Source: Spirochaetales bacterium (GTDB lineage: Bacteria; Spirochaetota; Spirochaetia; SZUA-6; RPPD01). Taken from it: a stretch of 64,000 bases of DNA. Position 1 is the first letter of the stretch, and each line of letters opens with the position of its first letter. The notes below the pieces were generated by a model that made no database searches, had not been told where the DNA came from, and saw nothing but the letters and a program-made list of their open reading frames with translations. The translations under genes were made by a program, and so were the position numbers. The stretch spans positions 1 to 64,000 of the forward strand of contig JAFGJO010000065.1 in NCBI GenBank assembly GCA_016929065.1. The letters are read 5' to 3'. Positions 1 to 9,459 of the stretch are shown here, one piece after another.

Positions 1-187
1 CACAAAGGAAAGCGAGCAAAGGGAAAAGTAAAACGGGATCAACAGAACGGATTTGGATTGAAGGTCCATATCATCGCGAACGAAGCATAACACTAAAACC
101 ATGATGTTACCATCTTGTATATCCTGTCATCCTGCTTGTTCTTTGCGTGTATTTCGTGGTAATGATTTCTTGCGACAGCCTTTGTGT

Positions 188-1234
188 TTATTTTTTTCTG
201 CATCGAATAAACATCGCATCACCGTAGGAAAAAAACCTGTATTCCTTTTTAACTGCTTCTGCATACGCCTTTTTGATAAAATCTGTTCCTGCAAAAGCAG
301 AGACAAGCATTAAAAGCGATGATTCCGGTGTATGAAAATTGGTCAGCAGCATGTCTGCAACCCTGAACCGGTACCCGGGGTAAATAAATATGGACGTTTT
401 AAACGTACCGGCCTTGAACATGCTGTTTCCCTGTTCATCTGTGTGAACTGCAGATTCAAGCGTTCTGATACTTGTGGTTCCCACCGCACAGATTTGCAGC
501 TTTTTCCCGAGAGCATTGTTCAGCATCACTGCAGTCAACTCCGAAACCGTATACGTTTCCTCATGCATGGTATGATCCTCGATATGCTCGGTGCGTACTG
601 GCAGAAAGGTGCCCAGGCCGACATGCAGGGTGACAAATGCCTGCGTGATCCCGCGCTCCGCCAGCTTTTCCAGAATCGCAGGGGTAAAATGAAGCCCCGC
701 AGTCGGGGCAGCCACGGAACCGGGAGCATCTGCATAGACCGTCTGATACCGCTGTGAATCGGACAGAACTGTCGGCCGGTCAATATACGGTGGAAGCGGC
801 ACCTTTCCGTATGTTTCAAAATACGATTCCTCAAGAGGCAGGTTAAAACGCAGAAGAAGTTTGCCTTCGAGGTGGCCGGACACCTCAGCAGTCCTGTCCC
901 CGGGAAACACAACAGTGGTTCCTTTTTTATAGGATCGGCTTTTTTTCACCAAAGCGTTCCAGACATCCGGTTCTGTCTCTTCAATAAACAGAAATTCAGC
1001 CTCCGTCCCCCCGGATTCTTTCATTCCGGGAATCCGGGCTTTTCGGACACGGGAATTATTCATGACAAGCAGCGTTCCTTCCGGGATCAGGCCGACAATG
1101 TCCTGAAACATATGGTGCGTAATTTCCTGTTTTGACGGATCAAGCTGCATGAGCCGGGACATTTCCCGCTGCCCGGACGGGTATTGGGCAACAAGATGTT
1201 TTGGAAGATCAAAAGAGAAGCTGCTGGTCTTCAT
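188..1234 (-). CDS. queA: S-adenosylmethionine:tRNA ribosyltransferase-isomerase QueA
   Basis: Transfers and isomerises the ribosyl moiety of S-adenosylmethionine onto 7-aminomethyl-7-deazaguanine in tRNA, giving epoxyqueuosine at the wobble position; cytoplasmic. The 348 residues match the usual family length. The family blocks APTAGLHFT (about residues 176-184) and a FHTPESSLLMLVSAFAG-type block near residue 300 are intact. The ATG at 1234 lies inside the end of ruvB (26-bp overlap), so this is the last gene of yebC-ruvC-ruvA-ruvB-queA. Residues GGTEA (about 75-79) are encoded by a copy of the dispersed GGGACGGAGG word, the only copy in the first 17 kb. Identification is secure. Confidence 0.97.
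   Translation of the reverse strand: MKTSSFSFDLPKHLVAQYPSGQREMSRLMQLDPSKQEITHHMFQDIVGLIPEGTLLVMNNSRVRKARIPGMKESGGTEAEFLFIEETEPDVWNALVKKSRSYKKGTTVVFPGDRTAEVSGHLEGKLLLRFNLPLEESYFETYGKVPLPPYIDRPTVLSDSQRYQTVYADAPGSVAAPTAGLHFTPAILEKLAERGITQAFVTLHVGLGTFLPVRTEHIEDHTMHEETYTVSELTAVMLNNALGKKLQICAVGTTSIRTLESAVHTDEQGNSMFKAGTFKTSIFIYPGYRFRVADMLLTNFHTPESSLLMLVSAFAGTDFIKKAYAEAVKKEYRFFSYGDAMFIRCRKK
1000..1010 (-). repeat. GGGGACGGAGG word, copy 1 (in queA)
   Basis: Exact CCTCCGTCCCC on the plus strand, read in the queA frame as Gly-Thr-Glu. Isolated: the next copy is almost 17 kb away. Confidence 0.7.
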
Positions 1235-2237
1235 TGGTCCTGGTATCCGGAAGTTTCAGGTGAAGATAGGCGTTTTTTGTCGCCACTCTTCCGCGCGGGG
1301 TCCGCATGATGAATCCCTTCTGGATAAGATAGGGTTCGTAAACATCTTCGATGGTGTCGACAGATTCACCGACGCTGATTGCGATGGTTTCACAGCCGAC
1401 CGGCCCCCCGTCATATTTGGTGATAATCGATTGGAGAATTTCACGGTCGAGTTTGTCGAGCCCGGCATCATCAATTTCCAACGCGGCGAGTCCTTTTTCT
1501 ACAATGGCTGGGTCCACATCACCAGAACCCCATACCTGGGCAAAATCCCTCATGCGGCGGAGAATTCTGTTCGCGACACGGGGGGTTCCCCGTGCAGCCC
1601 GGGCGATACTCCGGGCTGCATCTTCAGCCAATGAAACACCCAGAATACCGGCTGACCGGAACAATATATTCGAGATGTCTTCGCTTCCGTAATAGTCAAG
1701 GCGAATACGGATGCCGAAGCGGTCATGTAAAGGACGCGAGACAAGCCCGGGACGTGTGGTTGCACCTGCCAATGTAAACGGTTCCAGAGGAATTTTGATA
1801 CTCCGCGCGCCCGGGCCCTGCCCGATCACCACATCAATCTCATTGTCTTCCATGGCTGTATACAGCATTTCCTCTATCGCCGGTTTTAACCGGTGAATTT
1901 CATCAATAAAGAAAATATTATGCCGCCCGATTGAAGTTAAAATTGCAGCCAGATCGCCGTATTTTTCGAGTGCGGGGGCGGCCGTTGCACGCAGTTCAAC
2001 CCCCAGCTCATGCGCGATAATGCCGGCAAGGGTGGTTTTTCCCAGTCCCGGGGGACCCGAGAAAAATACATGATCAAGGCTCTCTTTCCGTTGTTTTGCA
2101 GCCGTGATAAACACCCCAAGATTTTCCTTCAATTTTACCTGGCCGACAAATTCTTTCAGAAAAAGGGGCCGGAGCGTATGCTCCTCCATATCCGTCATGT
2201 CATTGAATGTCCCATCCGATATACGCGAATCTTCCAT
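1209..2237 (-). CDS. ruvB: Holliday junction branch-migration ATPase RuvB
   Basis: Hexameric AAA+ motor that drives branch migration of Holliday junctions together with RuvA. Of 342 residues, Walker A GPPGLGKTT is at about 61-69, Walker B with FFIDEIHRL at about 115, the RPLHDRFG sensor segment follows, and a winged-helix domain ending TPRGRVAT closes the protein. Length is typical. It directly follows ruvA (stop and start abut) and overlaps queA. No anomalies seen. Confidence 0.98.
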   Translation of the reverse strand: MEDSRISDGTFNDMTDMEEHTLRPLFLKEFVGQVKLKENLGVFITAAKQRKESLDHVFFSGPPGLGKTTLAGIIAHELGVELRATAAPALEKYGDLAAILTSIGRHNIFFIDEIHRLKPAIEEMLYTAMEDNEIDVVIGQGPGARSIKIPLEPFTLAGATTRPGLVSRPLHDRFGIRIRLDYYGSEDISNILFRSAGILGVSLAEDAARSIARAARGTPRVANRILRRMRDFAQVWGSGDVDPAIVEKGLAALEIDDAGLDKLDREILQSIITKYDGGPVGCETIAISVGESVDTIEDVYEPYLIQKGFIMRTPRGRVATKNAYLHLKLPDTRTNEDQQLLF

Positions 2238-2840
2238 TTATTTTGCCCGCTCTTTTCCCAATAGTTTTATTGCCAGTTTCAGCACTTCCTGCTCATGTTC
2301 TGCGGATGACCGCGCGGTATTTCCCAGTTCTTTATCCGCCTGCAGGACTGCCTCTCGTGCTTTCTTTTTATCAAACCCCATTCCCGCCAAAGCAGGAACC
2401 AGATCATCAACAATCGATGCTTCACCTTGCGTGTCATCATGCAGTATTTTTCCCCGAAGATTCAACAGCAGCTTCTGTGCTGTCTTTTTTCCAAGTCCGG
2501 GAATCGACTCCAGAAAAGGCAAATCCTCACTCTGTATGGCCTTCATCAGATTCGCCGGCTGGGCCGAAGACAATATTTTTTGAGCCAGTTTTGGTCCCAC
2601 CCCGTCAACCTTGATCAATGAAAGAAACAGACACCGTTCCTCCTGCGAGGAGAAACCGAACATCTTCATGCTGTCCTCGCGGTGGTATAACAAGACAAAT
2701 ATGCGGGCAATATTTCCCGGTTCCGGCAGCTGATCGCAGGTATACCGCGTCGACTCTATTGCCCACTCTATGCCGCCGGTGAGCAGATGAATCATTGAGG
2801 TGTCCTTGAAGGTGATTTCGCCGGACAGGCTGTTAAACAA
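2238..2840 (-). CDS. ruvA: Holliday junction DNA-binding protein RuvA
   Basis: Tetrameric junction-binding partner of RuvB and RuvC. I place the start at the TTG at 2840, not at the in-frame start 144 bases upstream. From 2840 the protein begins (M)FNSLSGEIT, the normal RuvA N-terminus, an AAGGAAG ribosome site lies just upstream, and the product is 200 residues, the family size. Two helix-hairpin-helix segments are visible, VDGVGPKLAQKI and IPGLGKKTAQKL, followed by the C-terminal three-helix domain. The start overlaps the end of ruvC by 8 bp, consistent with translational coupling. Confidence 0.95.
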   Translation of the reverse strand: MFNSLSGEITFKDTSMIHLLTGGIEWAIESTRYTCDQLPEPGNIARIFVLLYHREDSMKMFGFSSQEERCLFLSLIKVDGVGPKLAQKILSSAQPANLMKAIQSEDLPFLESIPGLGKKTAQKLLLNLRGKILHDDTQGEASIVDDLVPALAGMGFDKKKAREAVLQADKELGNTARSSAEHEQEVLKLAIKLLGKERAK

Positions 2841-3375
2841 TTGGCTTCCTTTCTGCCGCCGATCGCCGCTTTTTTTCTGCTGACTTTTCAACAAGCTTTT
2901 CAAAATCCTGCTGCTGCAGAAGACAAATCGCGACAGCAAGTGCATCTGCGGCGTGGTCCGGGGACGGAACATTGGATAGCCCAAGAATCAGGCGGACAAT
3001 TTCCTGTATCTGCTGCTTCTCTGCCCGCCCGTTTCCCGTCACTGCACGTTTGATTACAAGCGGCGAATATTCGGTAACCGGAATGCCGCATTCTGCACAG
3101 GCAAGCATCAAAACTCCCTTTGCAGACGCAACAGGAATCAATGATTTTGCATTTTTTGCAAAGTAGATATCTTCAATACCTGCTTCCCCTGCATTATGCC
3201 TCTTTATTAACTTTTTTATTTCATGAAACAGTTTCCGAAGCCGGTCGCCGACAGACTGATCGGATGAGGTGATGATTGTTCCGTGTTCTATATGATGGAA
3301 TCTGTTTCCGTTTTGACCGACAATACCATACCCGGTATTCTGCAGGCCGGGGTCGATTCCAATAACGACTCTCAT
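2833..3375 (-). CDS. ruvC: Crossover junction endodeoxyribonuclease RuvC
   Basis: Dimeric resolvase that cuts Holliday junctions. The 180 residues carry the acidic catalytic set of the RNase H fold: the Asp in [12 protein letters not shown] near the N-terminus, the Glu in [10 protein letters not shown] near residue 68, and the Asp pair in [12 protein letters not shown] near residue 150. The C-terminal tail is basic. The ATG at 3375 overlaps the yebC stop as ATGA. Sits in the conserved yebC-ruvCAB order. Confidence 0.97.
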   Translation of the reverse strand: MRVVIGIDPGLQNTGYGIVGQNGNRFHHIEHGTIITSSDQSVGDRLRKLFHEIKKLIKRHNAGEAGIEDIYFAKNAKSLIPVASAKGVLMLACAECGIPVTEYSPLVIKRAVTGNGRAEKQQIQEIVRLILGLSNVPSPDHAADALAVAICLLQQQDFEKLVEKSAEKKRRSAAERKPIV

Positions 3376-4100
3376 TCATCCGGCATTTCGAGGTTAGATG
3401 CAACACTCTGCACATCATCATTGTCCTCGATTGTTTCGATTAATTTCATTGCCTTTTCTGTTTTTTCCGGATCAAGTTTGACTGTTGTGTCCGGAACCAT
3501 ACTGATTTCCGCCATTTCCTGTGCAAATCCTGCTTTGGCAAGTGCATCCATGACCGTCTCAAACTGATCTGGTTCAGTCATGACCTCGATGGCTCCACCT
3601 TCGGTCGAAATATCCTCTGCTCCCGCATCAAGAGCAACGGCGAGGATATCATCTTCCGTGTATTTTGCCGCATCATAGGCAATGACACCCTTGCGTTTGA
3701 ACAGGTAGGAAACACATCCGGTTTCCCCCAGGTTCCCGCCCCCTTTGGACAACATATGCCGGACTTCTGCTGCAGTACGGTTTTTATTGTCCGTCAGAAT
3801 TTCAATCAGTATCGCAACACCGCCGGGCCCGTAAGCCTCGTAAGTGAGTTCTTCGTAGGTTACCCCGTCGAGTTCACCGCAGCCCTTCTTGATTGCACGT
3901 TCAATATTGTCTTTCGGCATATTTGCTCCGCGGGCTTTCAATACTGCTGCACGCAGACGCGGATTTGCTTCGATGTCACCCCCGCCCATTCTGGCAGCGA
4001 CGATCAATTCCTTGATTATTTTTGTAAAAAGCTGGCCGCGTTTTGCATCTGCGGCTCCCTTTTTATGTTTAATGGACGCCCATTTACTATGTCCGGACAT
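3372..4100 (-). CDS. yebC: YebC/PmpR-family DNA-binding or ribosome-associated regulator
   Basis: Cytoplasmic 242-residue member of the YebC/TACO1 family, whose members act as transcriptional regulators or help translation of difficult sequences. The N-terminus [20 protein letters not shown] is diagnostic, and the family segments [20 protein letters not shown] and [11 protein letters not shown] follow. First gene of the ruv operon; a candidate promoter lies 96 bases upstream. Which of the two proposed roles applies cannot be read from the sequence. Confidence 0.95.
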   Translation of the reverse strand: MSGHSKWASIKHKKGAADAKRGQLFTKIIKELIVAARMGGGDIEANPRLRAAVLKARGANMPKDNIERAIKKGCGELDGVTYEELTYEAYGPGGVAILIEILTDNKNRTAAEVRHMLSKGGGNLGETGCVSYLFKRKGVIAYDAAKYTEDDILAVALDAGAEDISTEGGAIEVMTEPDQFETVMDALAKAGFAQEMAEISMVPDTTVKLDPEKTEKAMKLIETIEDNDDVQSVASNLEMPDE

Positions 4101-4195
4101 AATTTTATTTCTCCTTAATATTCTTTACAAGACACATCGTTTGAAGATTCAGATACTTTTTTATATGCCTTTTATACAGGCAGGATATCAAAAAA

Positions 4196-4224
4196 ATTTA
4201 TCACAGGAGAAGTTAGACTGTCAA
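4196..4224 (-). promoter_or_regulatory. Candidate vegetative promoter of the yebC-ruv-queA operon
   Basis: On the minus strand TTGACA (4224-4219), a 17-base spacer and ATAAAT (4201-4196). The -35 is perfect and the -10 is fair. It lies about 100 bases before the yebC start in an otherwise empty gap. Confidence 0.45.
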
Positions 4225-4253
4225 GAGAGCAGCTGGAACGGGTGCGAAGAATA

Positions 4254-6341
4254 TCAGGCTCTTGCCATTTCACGATTTGATTTGATGATCATGTCAGGAA
4301 TTTGCGAAGCCGGCACAGACCGTGAAAATAAAAAACCCTGATATTTTTCACATCCCAAATTCTTCAAAAACTCCAGCTGGGAGATATCTTCGACTCCTTC
4401 GGCGATAATATCAAATTTCAGGCTTTGAGCCATTGCCACAATCGCACGGACGATGGCAACCGCATCATCATCTCCCGGAACATCCATTATGAAGGAGCGG
4501 TCTATTTTCAAGGTAGAAAGCGGAAACCGTTTCAACATGGAGAGCGAAGAATACCCGGTACCAAAATCATCAATAGAAAGAGATACCCCCAGTTCCTTAA
4601 GCCGTTCCATGATGCGGATTGATGTCTCCGGATCGGTCATCGCATGGCTCTCGGTAATTTCAAGCTCAAGCCGCCGGGGATCAACACCTGTTTTTTCAAG
4701 CGTTCGTTTCAGGGTTTTCACCAGATCCTCCTGGTTGAATTGAAGCGGTGAAAGGTTCACTGCAAGGCGTTGAATATCCAGGCCATCGCTGGTCCACTCC
4801 TTGAACTGGGTGCATGCTTTTTCCAGTATCCACTCTCCAATTGGAATAATCATTCCATTGTCTTCTGCAAGCGGGATGAGCTGTCCCGGAGGAACAAGCC
4901 CGTTTTCCGGATTTTTCCAGTGAACAAGTACCTCAACTCCAAACATTCTTCCATTATATACATTGACAAGGGGCTGATAAAACAGGATCAACTCGTCGCG
5001 TTCGATAGCCTTGCGCAAAAGGGTTTCTATATTCATCCGCTCCTTGACTTCGCGGTACATATCTTCACAGAAAAATCTGAAATTATTGTTTCCGGCAGAT
5101 TTCGCCCGCTGCATTGCGGATTCTGCATCCTGAAGGGTCCGCTGTACTGACTCATATTTCTCATCAACAATTACCACTCCTATACTGGAGGTCACGATGA
5201 TTTCCTCGGTAAGCTGCGGTAATGAGATGGGGGCCGCAATGTTTTTTCTGATTTTCATCACCAGACTGGTGATATATTTTAAATGATGAAAATCGGGGAC
5301 CAAAAGCAGGAACTCATCGCGGCCAAAGTGCGCAAGAATGTCCTCGGGGCCGATTGTTTCATTGAGACGTGAGGCAATTTCCGCCAGTACCGCATCGCCG
5401 ACAACAATTCCCAGCGCCTGGTTGATGAGTTTAAAACGGTCCAGATCAATAAAAATCAGGGCCGCCTGCTGGTTTGGATTGTTTTTAAACTGCCGCAAGA
5501 GGCGTTCAATCTGGTCGAGCAGGAGCACCTGGTTGGGCAGTCCTGTCACAGCATTATAAATCCTGCGGTCGGTAATGTCGCTCATGGAGCCGGTCAGCCG
5601 GATAATCTCACCTGTTTCATCCGGGACCGCAATACCGGTTGTGATGACCCAGCGGTAACTGCCGTCCCGGTGAATAATCCGCTGTTCTTCTTCGAATCTG
5701 GTTATTTTGCCGCTGAGCATTTTTTCAAACGCCAGGGTCATGGTTCCCCGGTCTGCGGGATGGAGACGATCCAGCCAAATCTCCGGGGTATTCTCCAGCT
5801 CATCTTCCCCATAGCCGATTATCTTTTTCCAGTTCGGCGAGTAGTAAATCACGTTTTTCTCTATCTCCCAATCCCATAACCCGTCCATCGTGGCCTGGGC
5901 CGCAAGCGCATACCGCTCTTCACTCTTTTTTAATGCTTCCTGCGTTTTTTTCAGGGATATCTGCGTGCTGATACGGGAACGGATGACTGAAAAATCATAT
6001 GGTTTGGTCACATAGTCATTCGCACCAAGTGAAAGTGCTTTGATGATATGGGGATTGTCAGATACAGCGGTGAGCATAATAATCGGGAGCTCCATCATGG
6101 AAAACTTTTCCCTGACGACCTCCAGTACGGAAAATCCATCCATCTCCGGCATCATCACATCGAGCAGCATAAGATCAAATCTTATTTCAAGTATTTTTTC
6201 GATTGCAGATTTACCATCAAGCGCAGTTTGTATATGATATCCGGTTTTCGAAAGAATGGTATTCAACATAATAAGATTGTCTTTGTTGTCATCAACAATC
6301 AATATTCGTGCTTTATACTGATCCAAGTTCAGTTTTCGCAT
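4254..6341 (-). CDS. Receiver-PAS-GGDEF-EAL protein, probable c-di-GMP phosphodiesterase
   Basis: About 695 residues from the ATG at 6341, chosen over the ATG at 6353 because GGAG lies 6 bases upstream of it. Order: receiver (about 5-125) with the Asp pair IVDDNKD, phosphoacceptor in LLDVMMPEMDG, and TKP; PAS (about 145-265); GGDEF-like (about 270-430); EAL (about 445-690). The cyclase signature reads GRDEF instead of GGDEF, so the cyclase site is probably inactive or regulatory. The EAL domain keeps EVL, NLSP, ITES, IDDFGTGYSS, KIDRSF and AEGVED, so phosphodiesterase activity is expected. It stands alone on the minus strand. A phospho-input raising c-di-GMP hydrolysis is my inference. Confidence 0.9.
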   Translation of the reverse strand: MRKLNLDQYKARILIVDDNKDNLIMLNTILSKTGYHIQTALDGKSAIEKILEIRFDLMLLDVMMPEMDGFSVLEVVREKFSMMELPIIMLTAVSDNPHIIKALSLGANDYVTKPYDFSVIRSRISTQISLKKTQEALKKSEERYALAAQATMDGLWDWEIEKNVIYYSPNWKKIIGYGEDELENTPEIWLDRLHPADRGTMTLAFEKMLSGKITRFEEEQRIIHRDGSYRWVITTGIAVPDETGEIIRLTGSMSDITDRRIYNAVTGLPNQVLLLDQIERLLRQFKNNPNQQAALIFIDLDRFKLINQALGIVVGDAVLAEIASRLNETIGPEDILAHFGRDEFLLLVPDFHHLKYITSLVMKIRKNIAAPISLPQLTEEIIVTSSIGVVIVDEKYESVQRTLQDAESAMQRAKSAGNNNFRFFCEDMYREVKERMNIETLLRKAIERDELILFYQPLVNVYNGRMFGVEVLVHWKNPENGLVPPGQLIPLAEDNGMIIPIGEWILEKACTQFKEWTSDGLDIQRLAVNLSPLQFNQEDLVKTLKRTLEKTGVDPRRLELEITESHAMTDPETSIRIMERLKELGVSLSIDDFGTGYSSLSMLKRFPLSTLKIDRSFIMDVPGDDDAVAIVRAIVAMAQSLKFDIIAEGVEDISQLEFLKNLGCEKYQGFLFSRSVPASQIPDMIIKSNREMARA

Positions 6342-6740
6342 TATACTCTCCATAAATACCCACAGGATTAGTATCCATCCTGCTGTTACGATTGCAGATG
6401 GATTAAGCGAAACATTTTCTGCATATCACTTTTAATGATATTTCTTGGTCAGTTTTAATAATGGGAGGGCTGTTGTCCTATTAACTTTCAGGCAGCCCCT
6501 GTGTAAATTTACTGTATGGATGGTAACATATTCCAGATAGTATGTATACCTACTTTTTTTCCAATAGTTTTTCCTTATTTGCACTTACCATAGCATTTAT
6601 TTGTCACTTTCGTTAAAAATTCGCTATTGACATATAATAATCCTTTCCCTATTGTTTCATCAAATGTCAGATTAAATTCAGGGGATTTACAAAAATATTT
6701 GACAATATCTTTTGTTTTCCACTATCCCGGAAAAAACAGA
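6342..6740. other. Intergenic gap between divergent genes
   Basis: About 400 AT-rich bases separate the divergent c-di-GMP and ThDP-enzyme genes. Besides the candidate promoter at 6627-6655 I see no gene, RNA fold or repeat. The open frame of the ThDP gene extends back to 6627 but shows no family similarity there. Confidence 0.6.
6627..6655 (+). promoter_or_regulatory. Candidate promoter of the ThDP/citrate-synthase-like/kinase operon
   Basis: TTGACA (6627-6632), 17 bases, TATTGT (6650-6655). The longest open frame of the downstream gene would start on the TTG of this -35 box, which argues for the later ATG at 6741. Confidence 0.5.
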
Positions 6741-8531
6741 ATGTCGCCAATTGACTTTAGTATTACAAATTTCAAACAACTCAAGCAGAAGACCTGTGCT
6801 GAAGTATTGGTTGAGTACCTGGAGATAGAAGGGGTTGAATATGTGTTTGGTGTCTCCGGAGGCACGGTCATCTCCCTCCTTGAAGCCATCGATAAATCAG
6901 AAAAAATCAGTTTTATCATGTGCAAGCACGAAGGCAGTGCATCATTTATGGCTGATATGTACGCCCGTATGACAGGAAAAACAGGGGTATGCCTTTCCAC
7001 AGCCGGCCCTGGCGCGACCAATATGCTCACGGGGGTGGCCTGCGCCCAAATGGACAATATTCCGCTTCTGGCAATTACCGGGCAGCCGGCAACACATACA
7101 GCAGGAAAGGGTGCGGTCCAGGAAAGCTCTGAATTCGGTGTGGATACAGTCGCCATTTACGGCCAATTTACCGGTTTTTCATCATGCATCTCTGATGCTG
7201 CAGCCTTCCAGCAAATCCTTGTCCGCGCCCTCCGTGTCGCACAGGCTGAGTCAAAACAGGCGGTACACATCAGTATCCCTTCAAATATTTCAGGTCATAT
7301 ATTTGAATCAATAAACGTTCATACAAATTTCAAAAAATACCGTATTTCCCACGCGGCCATAGATTTTGCACAAATTCACAAAGCAGCCGAGATATTGATC
7401 AATGCAAAAAAACCATTAATCCTTTTGGGGAGCGGATTTCAATACGGTGAGCACATCGACGGATTGATCCGTATCGCTGAAATTGTCGGAAGCCCGGTTG
7501 TCACCACGCCCCAGGGAAAAGGGCTGTTCCCGGAGGATCACCCGCTCTCCCTGGGAGTGTTCGGATTTGCAGGAAATCTTTCGGCAAAAAAATATATGCT
7601 CGAAGAAAATATTGATGTATTGGTTGTTATCGCAAGCAGCCTGGGAGAATGGACCACGGAATCATGGAATCCCCGGCTTTTCCCGAGCAAGTATTTCATT
7701 CAAATTGATGTGGACTCACAGAATATCGGGCAGAATTTTCCTGTCAGTCTCGGTATTGTGGGAGATGTTTCAGCTGTCATCAAGGAACTCTATAAAATTC
7801 TTCTCAGTATGTCATGCCGTATTGATTCGGCCGGAAAAAATATACTGAAGCAAGAAACCAGACAGCGGAGAGAAAATGTTCTTTTACTGAAAAAAGAAAC
7901 GGGATCGGTTCAAAAGCCGCAAAAACTCCTTTCTGATGAAATTCCGCTGAAACCGCAGCGGGTCATGCATGATCTCAATATTTGTATCGAAAAGGATGCA
8001 GTGATTATTGTCGATGCCGGAAATGCCTATGCATGGACACTTCATTATCTCAAACTTCGGCATCCGCAGCGGTTTATTATCCCCTTGGGATTCGCTTCGA
8101 TGGGGCATGCGACTGCGGGCGTTATCGGCGCAGCACTCGGCGCGCCGCTTCGCCAGGTAATCGCTGTTGTCGGGGACGGCTCCATGCTGATGAACGGAAA
8201 TGAAGTCCATACAGCGGTTGAGTACAAAATTCCCGCAATTTGGATTATTTTGAATGACAGCCGATGGGGAATGGTGTATCATGGAAACAAAGCTGTTTCA
8301 GGAAAGGGGTTATCATCAGAATACCACAGTACGGATTTTGTGCAGTTTGCCCGGACGATGGGTGCGAAGGGATATCGTGTCACAAAACCGGGTGAATTGT
8401 GTAAAATTTTGCCGATAATTCAAAAAGAAAAACAGCCGACAGTGATCGATGTCATTATTGACGGAGATGAAGAACCTCCTTTTTTGGAAAGAGTTCTTGC
8501 AGTAAAACAGTATATGAAAAAAGATAATTAA
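6741..8531 (+). CDS. Thiamine-diphosphate enzyme of the acetolactate synthase family
   Basis: About 596 residues from the ATG at 6741, which starts MSPIDFSITNF just before the family N-terminus CAEVLVEYLEIEGVEYVFGVSGG. N-terminal Pyr domain with the catalytic Glu in CKHEGSASFM; a central domain; C-terminal PP domain with the ThDP/Mg2+ signature VVGDGSMLMNGNEVHTAVEY. Family members decarboxylate or cleave 2-oxo or 2-hydroxyacyl compounds; the substrate cannot be named. No small regulatory subunit (IlvH) gene is adjacent, so valine/isoleucine synthesis is unlikely. It heads a cluster with two citrate-synthase-fold genes and a sensor kinase, suggesting chemistry on acyl-CoA or carboxylate compounds (inference). 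Confidence 0.88.
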   Translation: MSPIDFSITNFKQLKQKTCAEVLVEYLEIEGVEYVFGVSGGTVISLLEAIDKSEKISFIMCKHEGSASFMADMYARMTGKTGVCLSTAGPGATNMLTGVACAQMDNIPLLAITGQPATHTAGKGAVQESSEFGVDTVAIYGQFTGFSSCISDAAAFQQILVRALRVAQAESKQAVHISIPSNISGHIFESINVHTNFKKYRISHAAIDFAQIHKAAEILINAKKPLILLGSGFQYGEHIDGLIRIAEIVGSPVVTTPQGKGLFPEDHPLSLGVFGFAGNLSAKKYMLEENIDVLVVIASSLGEWTTESWNPRLFPSKYFIQIDVDSQNIGQNFPVSLGIVGDVSAVIKELYKILLSMSCRIDSAGKNILKQETRQRRENVLLLKKETGSVQKPQKLLSDEIPLKPQRVMHDLNICIEKDAVIIVDAGNAYAWTLHYLKLRHPQRFIIPLGFASMGHATAGVIGAALGAPLRQVIAVVGDGSMLMNGNEVHTAVEYKIPAIWIILNDSRWGMVYHGNKAVSGKGLSSEYHSTDFVQFARTMGAKGYRVTKPGELCKILPIIQKEKQPTVIDVIIDGDEEPPFLERVLAVKQYMKKDN

Positions 8532-8600
8532 CTCCGGACAGTACTCTGTATTTGTACGGTCATGAAATCTCGGCTTTCTCATGGGGTATAACAAGAGCAG

Positions 8601-9452
8601 GTGAGAGATTTGGAAAGAGAGGAATTGTCTTTGAAAACGTTGAGCCAAAAAATCCGCACTTCAATCTGGCAGGAAACCCCGAATCCTGACAATTCTTTTT
8701 ACCCTGAATACAGTTTTTGTCACGGATTTGACTTCTATAATGAACTCCTCGAAAGCAAAAACTTCATTGAACTGCTCTTTTTAACATTCACCGGTGATCT
8801 CCCGACAAAAAGCCAGGAACTGCATTTATCACTGCTGCTGTCATCGGTCATGAATTCAGGCCCGCGGGATCTGGCCAACCGCGCTGCGATGTCCGCGGCC
8901 GCAGGCGGCGCACCAGCGGGGAGTGCATTAATCGCAGGATTGTGCGCATCAACCGGAAAAAAGGAAGGCGGCGGTGCAGTCCAGACCGTAATGGAGATGA
9001 TTACAGAGCTCCGCAAAAAGCATCGGGATAAAGGAATAAAACAGATTCCGTACAGTCGTATTGAAAAGGAGTATTCAAGACACGGCAGTATTTTCGGGTA
9101 CGGTACATTATACGGGAAAAAAGACTCTCATGCAGAAAAATTAACCTCTTTATTGTATAAAAACAATTTTGACGGTCCGGGATTGCGGCTCTTCCTGAAA
9201 CTGGGCAAAAGCGTAGAAAAAAGAGCCGGAGAGTGGCCAAGACTCTACGGTGTATTTGCGTCCTCCCTTCTGGACCTCGGGTTTTCTCCTCTTCAGGGTC
9301 ATGGCGTCTATATGCTCGCAAATGGAATAGGAATGCTCGGTTTTGTATGCGAACGGTATGAACAACACTGGACAGATTTTCCCACGTGGTTTACTCATGG
9401 AACGTATGAATATCATCCAGATATTCTGGCATTAAAAAAAGAGAGGGTATAG
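8601..9452 (+). CDS. Citrate-synthase-fold protein A, catalytic residues substituted
   Basis: 283 residues from GTG at 8601; a TTG at 8631 behind AGAGG is an alternative. The small size and GPRDLANRAAMSAAAGGAPAG resemble the lyase-type branch of the citrate synthase superfamily (citryl-CoA lyase and the C-terminus of ATP-citrate lyase). The three active-site positions look changed: the first-His segment (LHGGA type) reads KKEGGGA, the GxGH segment reads IFGYGTLYG, and the NVDG segment reads RLYG. If this by-eye alignment is right, it cannot act as a normal synthase or lyase. It lies between a ThDP enzyme and a second, equally degenerate paralogue 7 bases downstream, so a heteromer, a ligand sensor or a different reaction is possible. 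Confidence 0.72.
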   Translation: MRDLEREELSLKTLSQKIRTSIWQETPNPDNSFYPEYSFCHGFDFYNELLESKNFIELLFLTFTGDLPTKSQELHLSLLLSSVMNSGPRDLANRAAMSAAAGGAPAGSALIAGLCASTGKKEGGGAVQTVMEMITELRKKHRDKGIKQIPYSRIEKEYSRHGSIFGYGTLYGKKDSHAEKLTSLLYKNNFDGPGLRLFLKLGKSVEKRAGEWPRLYGVFASSLLDLGFSPLQGHGVYMLANGIGMLGFVCERYEQHWTDFPTWFTHGTYEYHPDILALKKERV

Positions 9453-9459
9453 CAGAACC

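Noticed and set aside
101-757. Plus-strand open frames over queA
   Set aside because: Shadows of queA and of its downstream gap, without ribosome sites or recognisable products.
2238-2984. Longer RuvA of 248 residues
   Set aside because: The additional N-terminus has no RuvA similarity and overlaps ruvC deeply; the TTG at 2840 restores the family N-terminus with a ribosome site.
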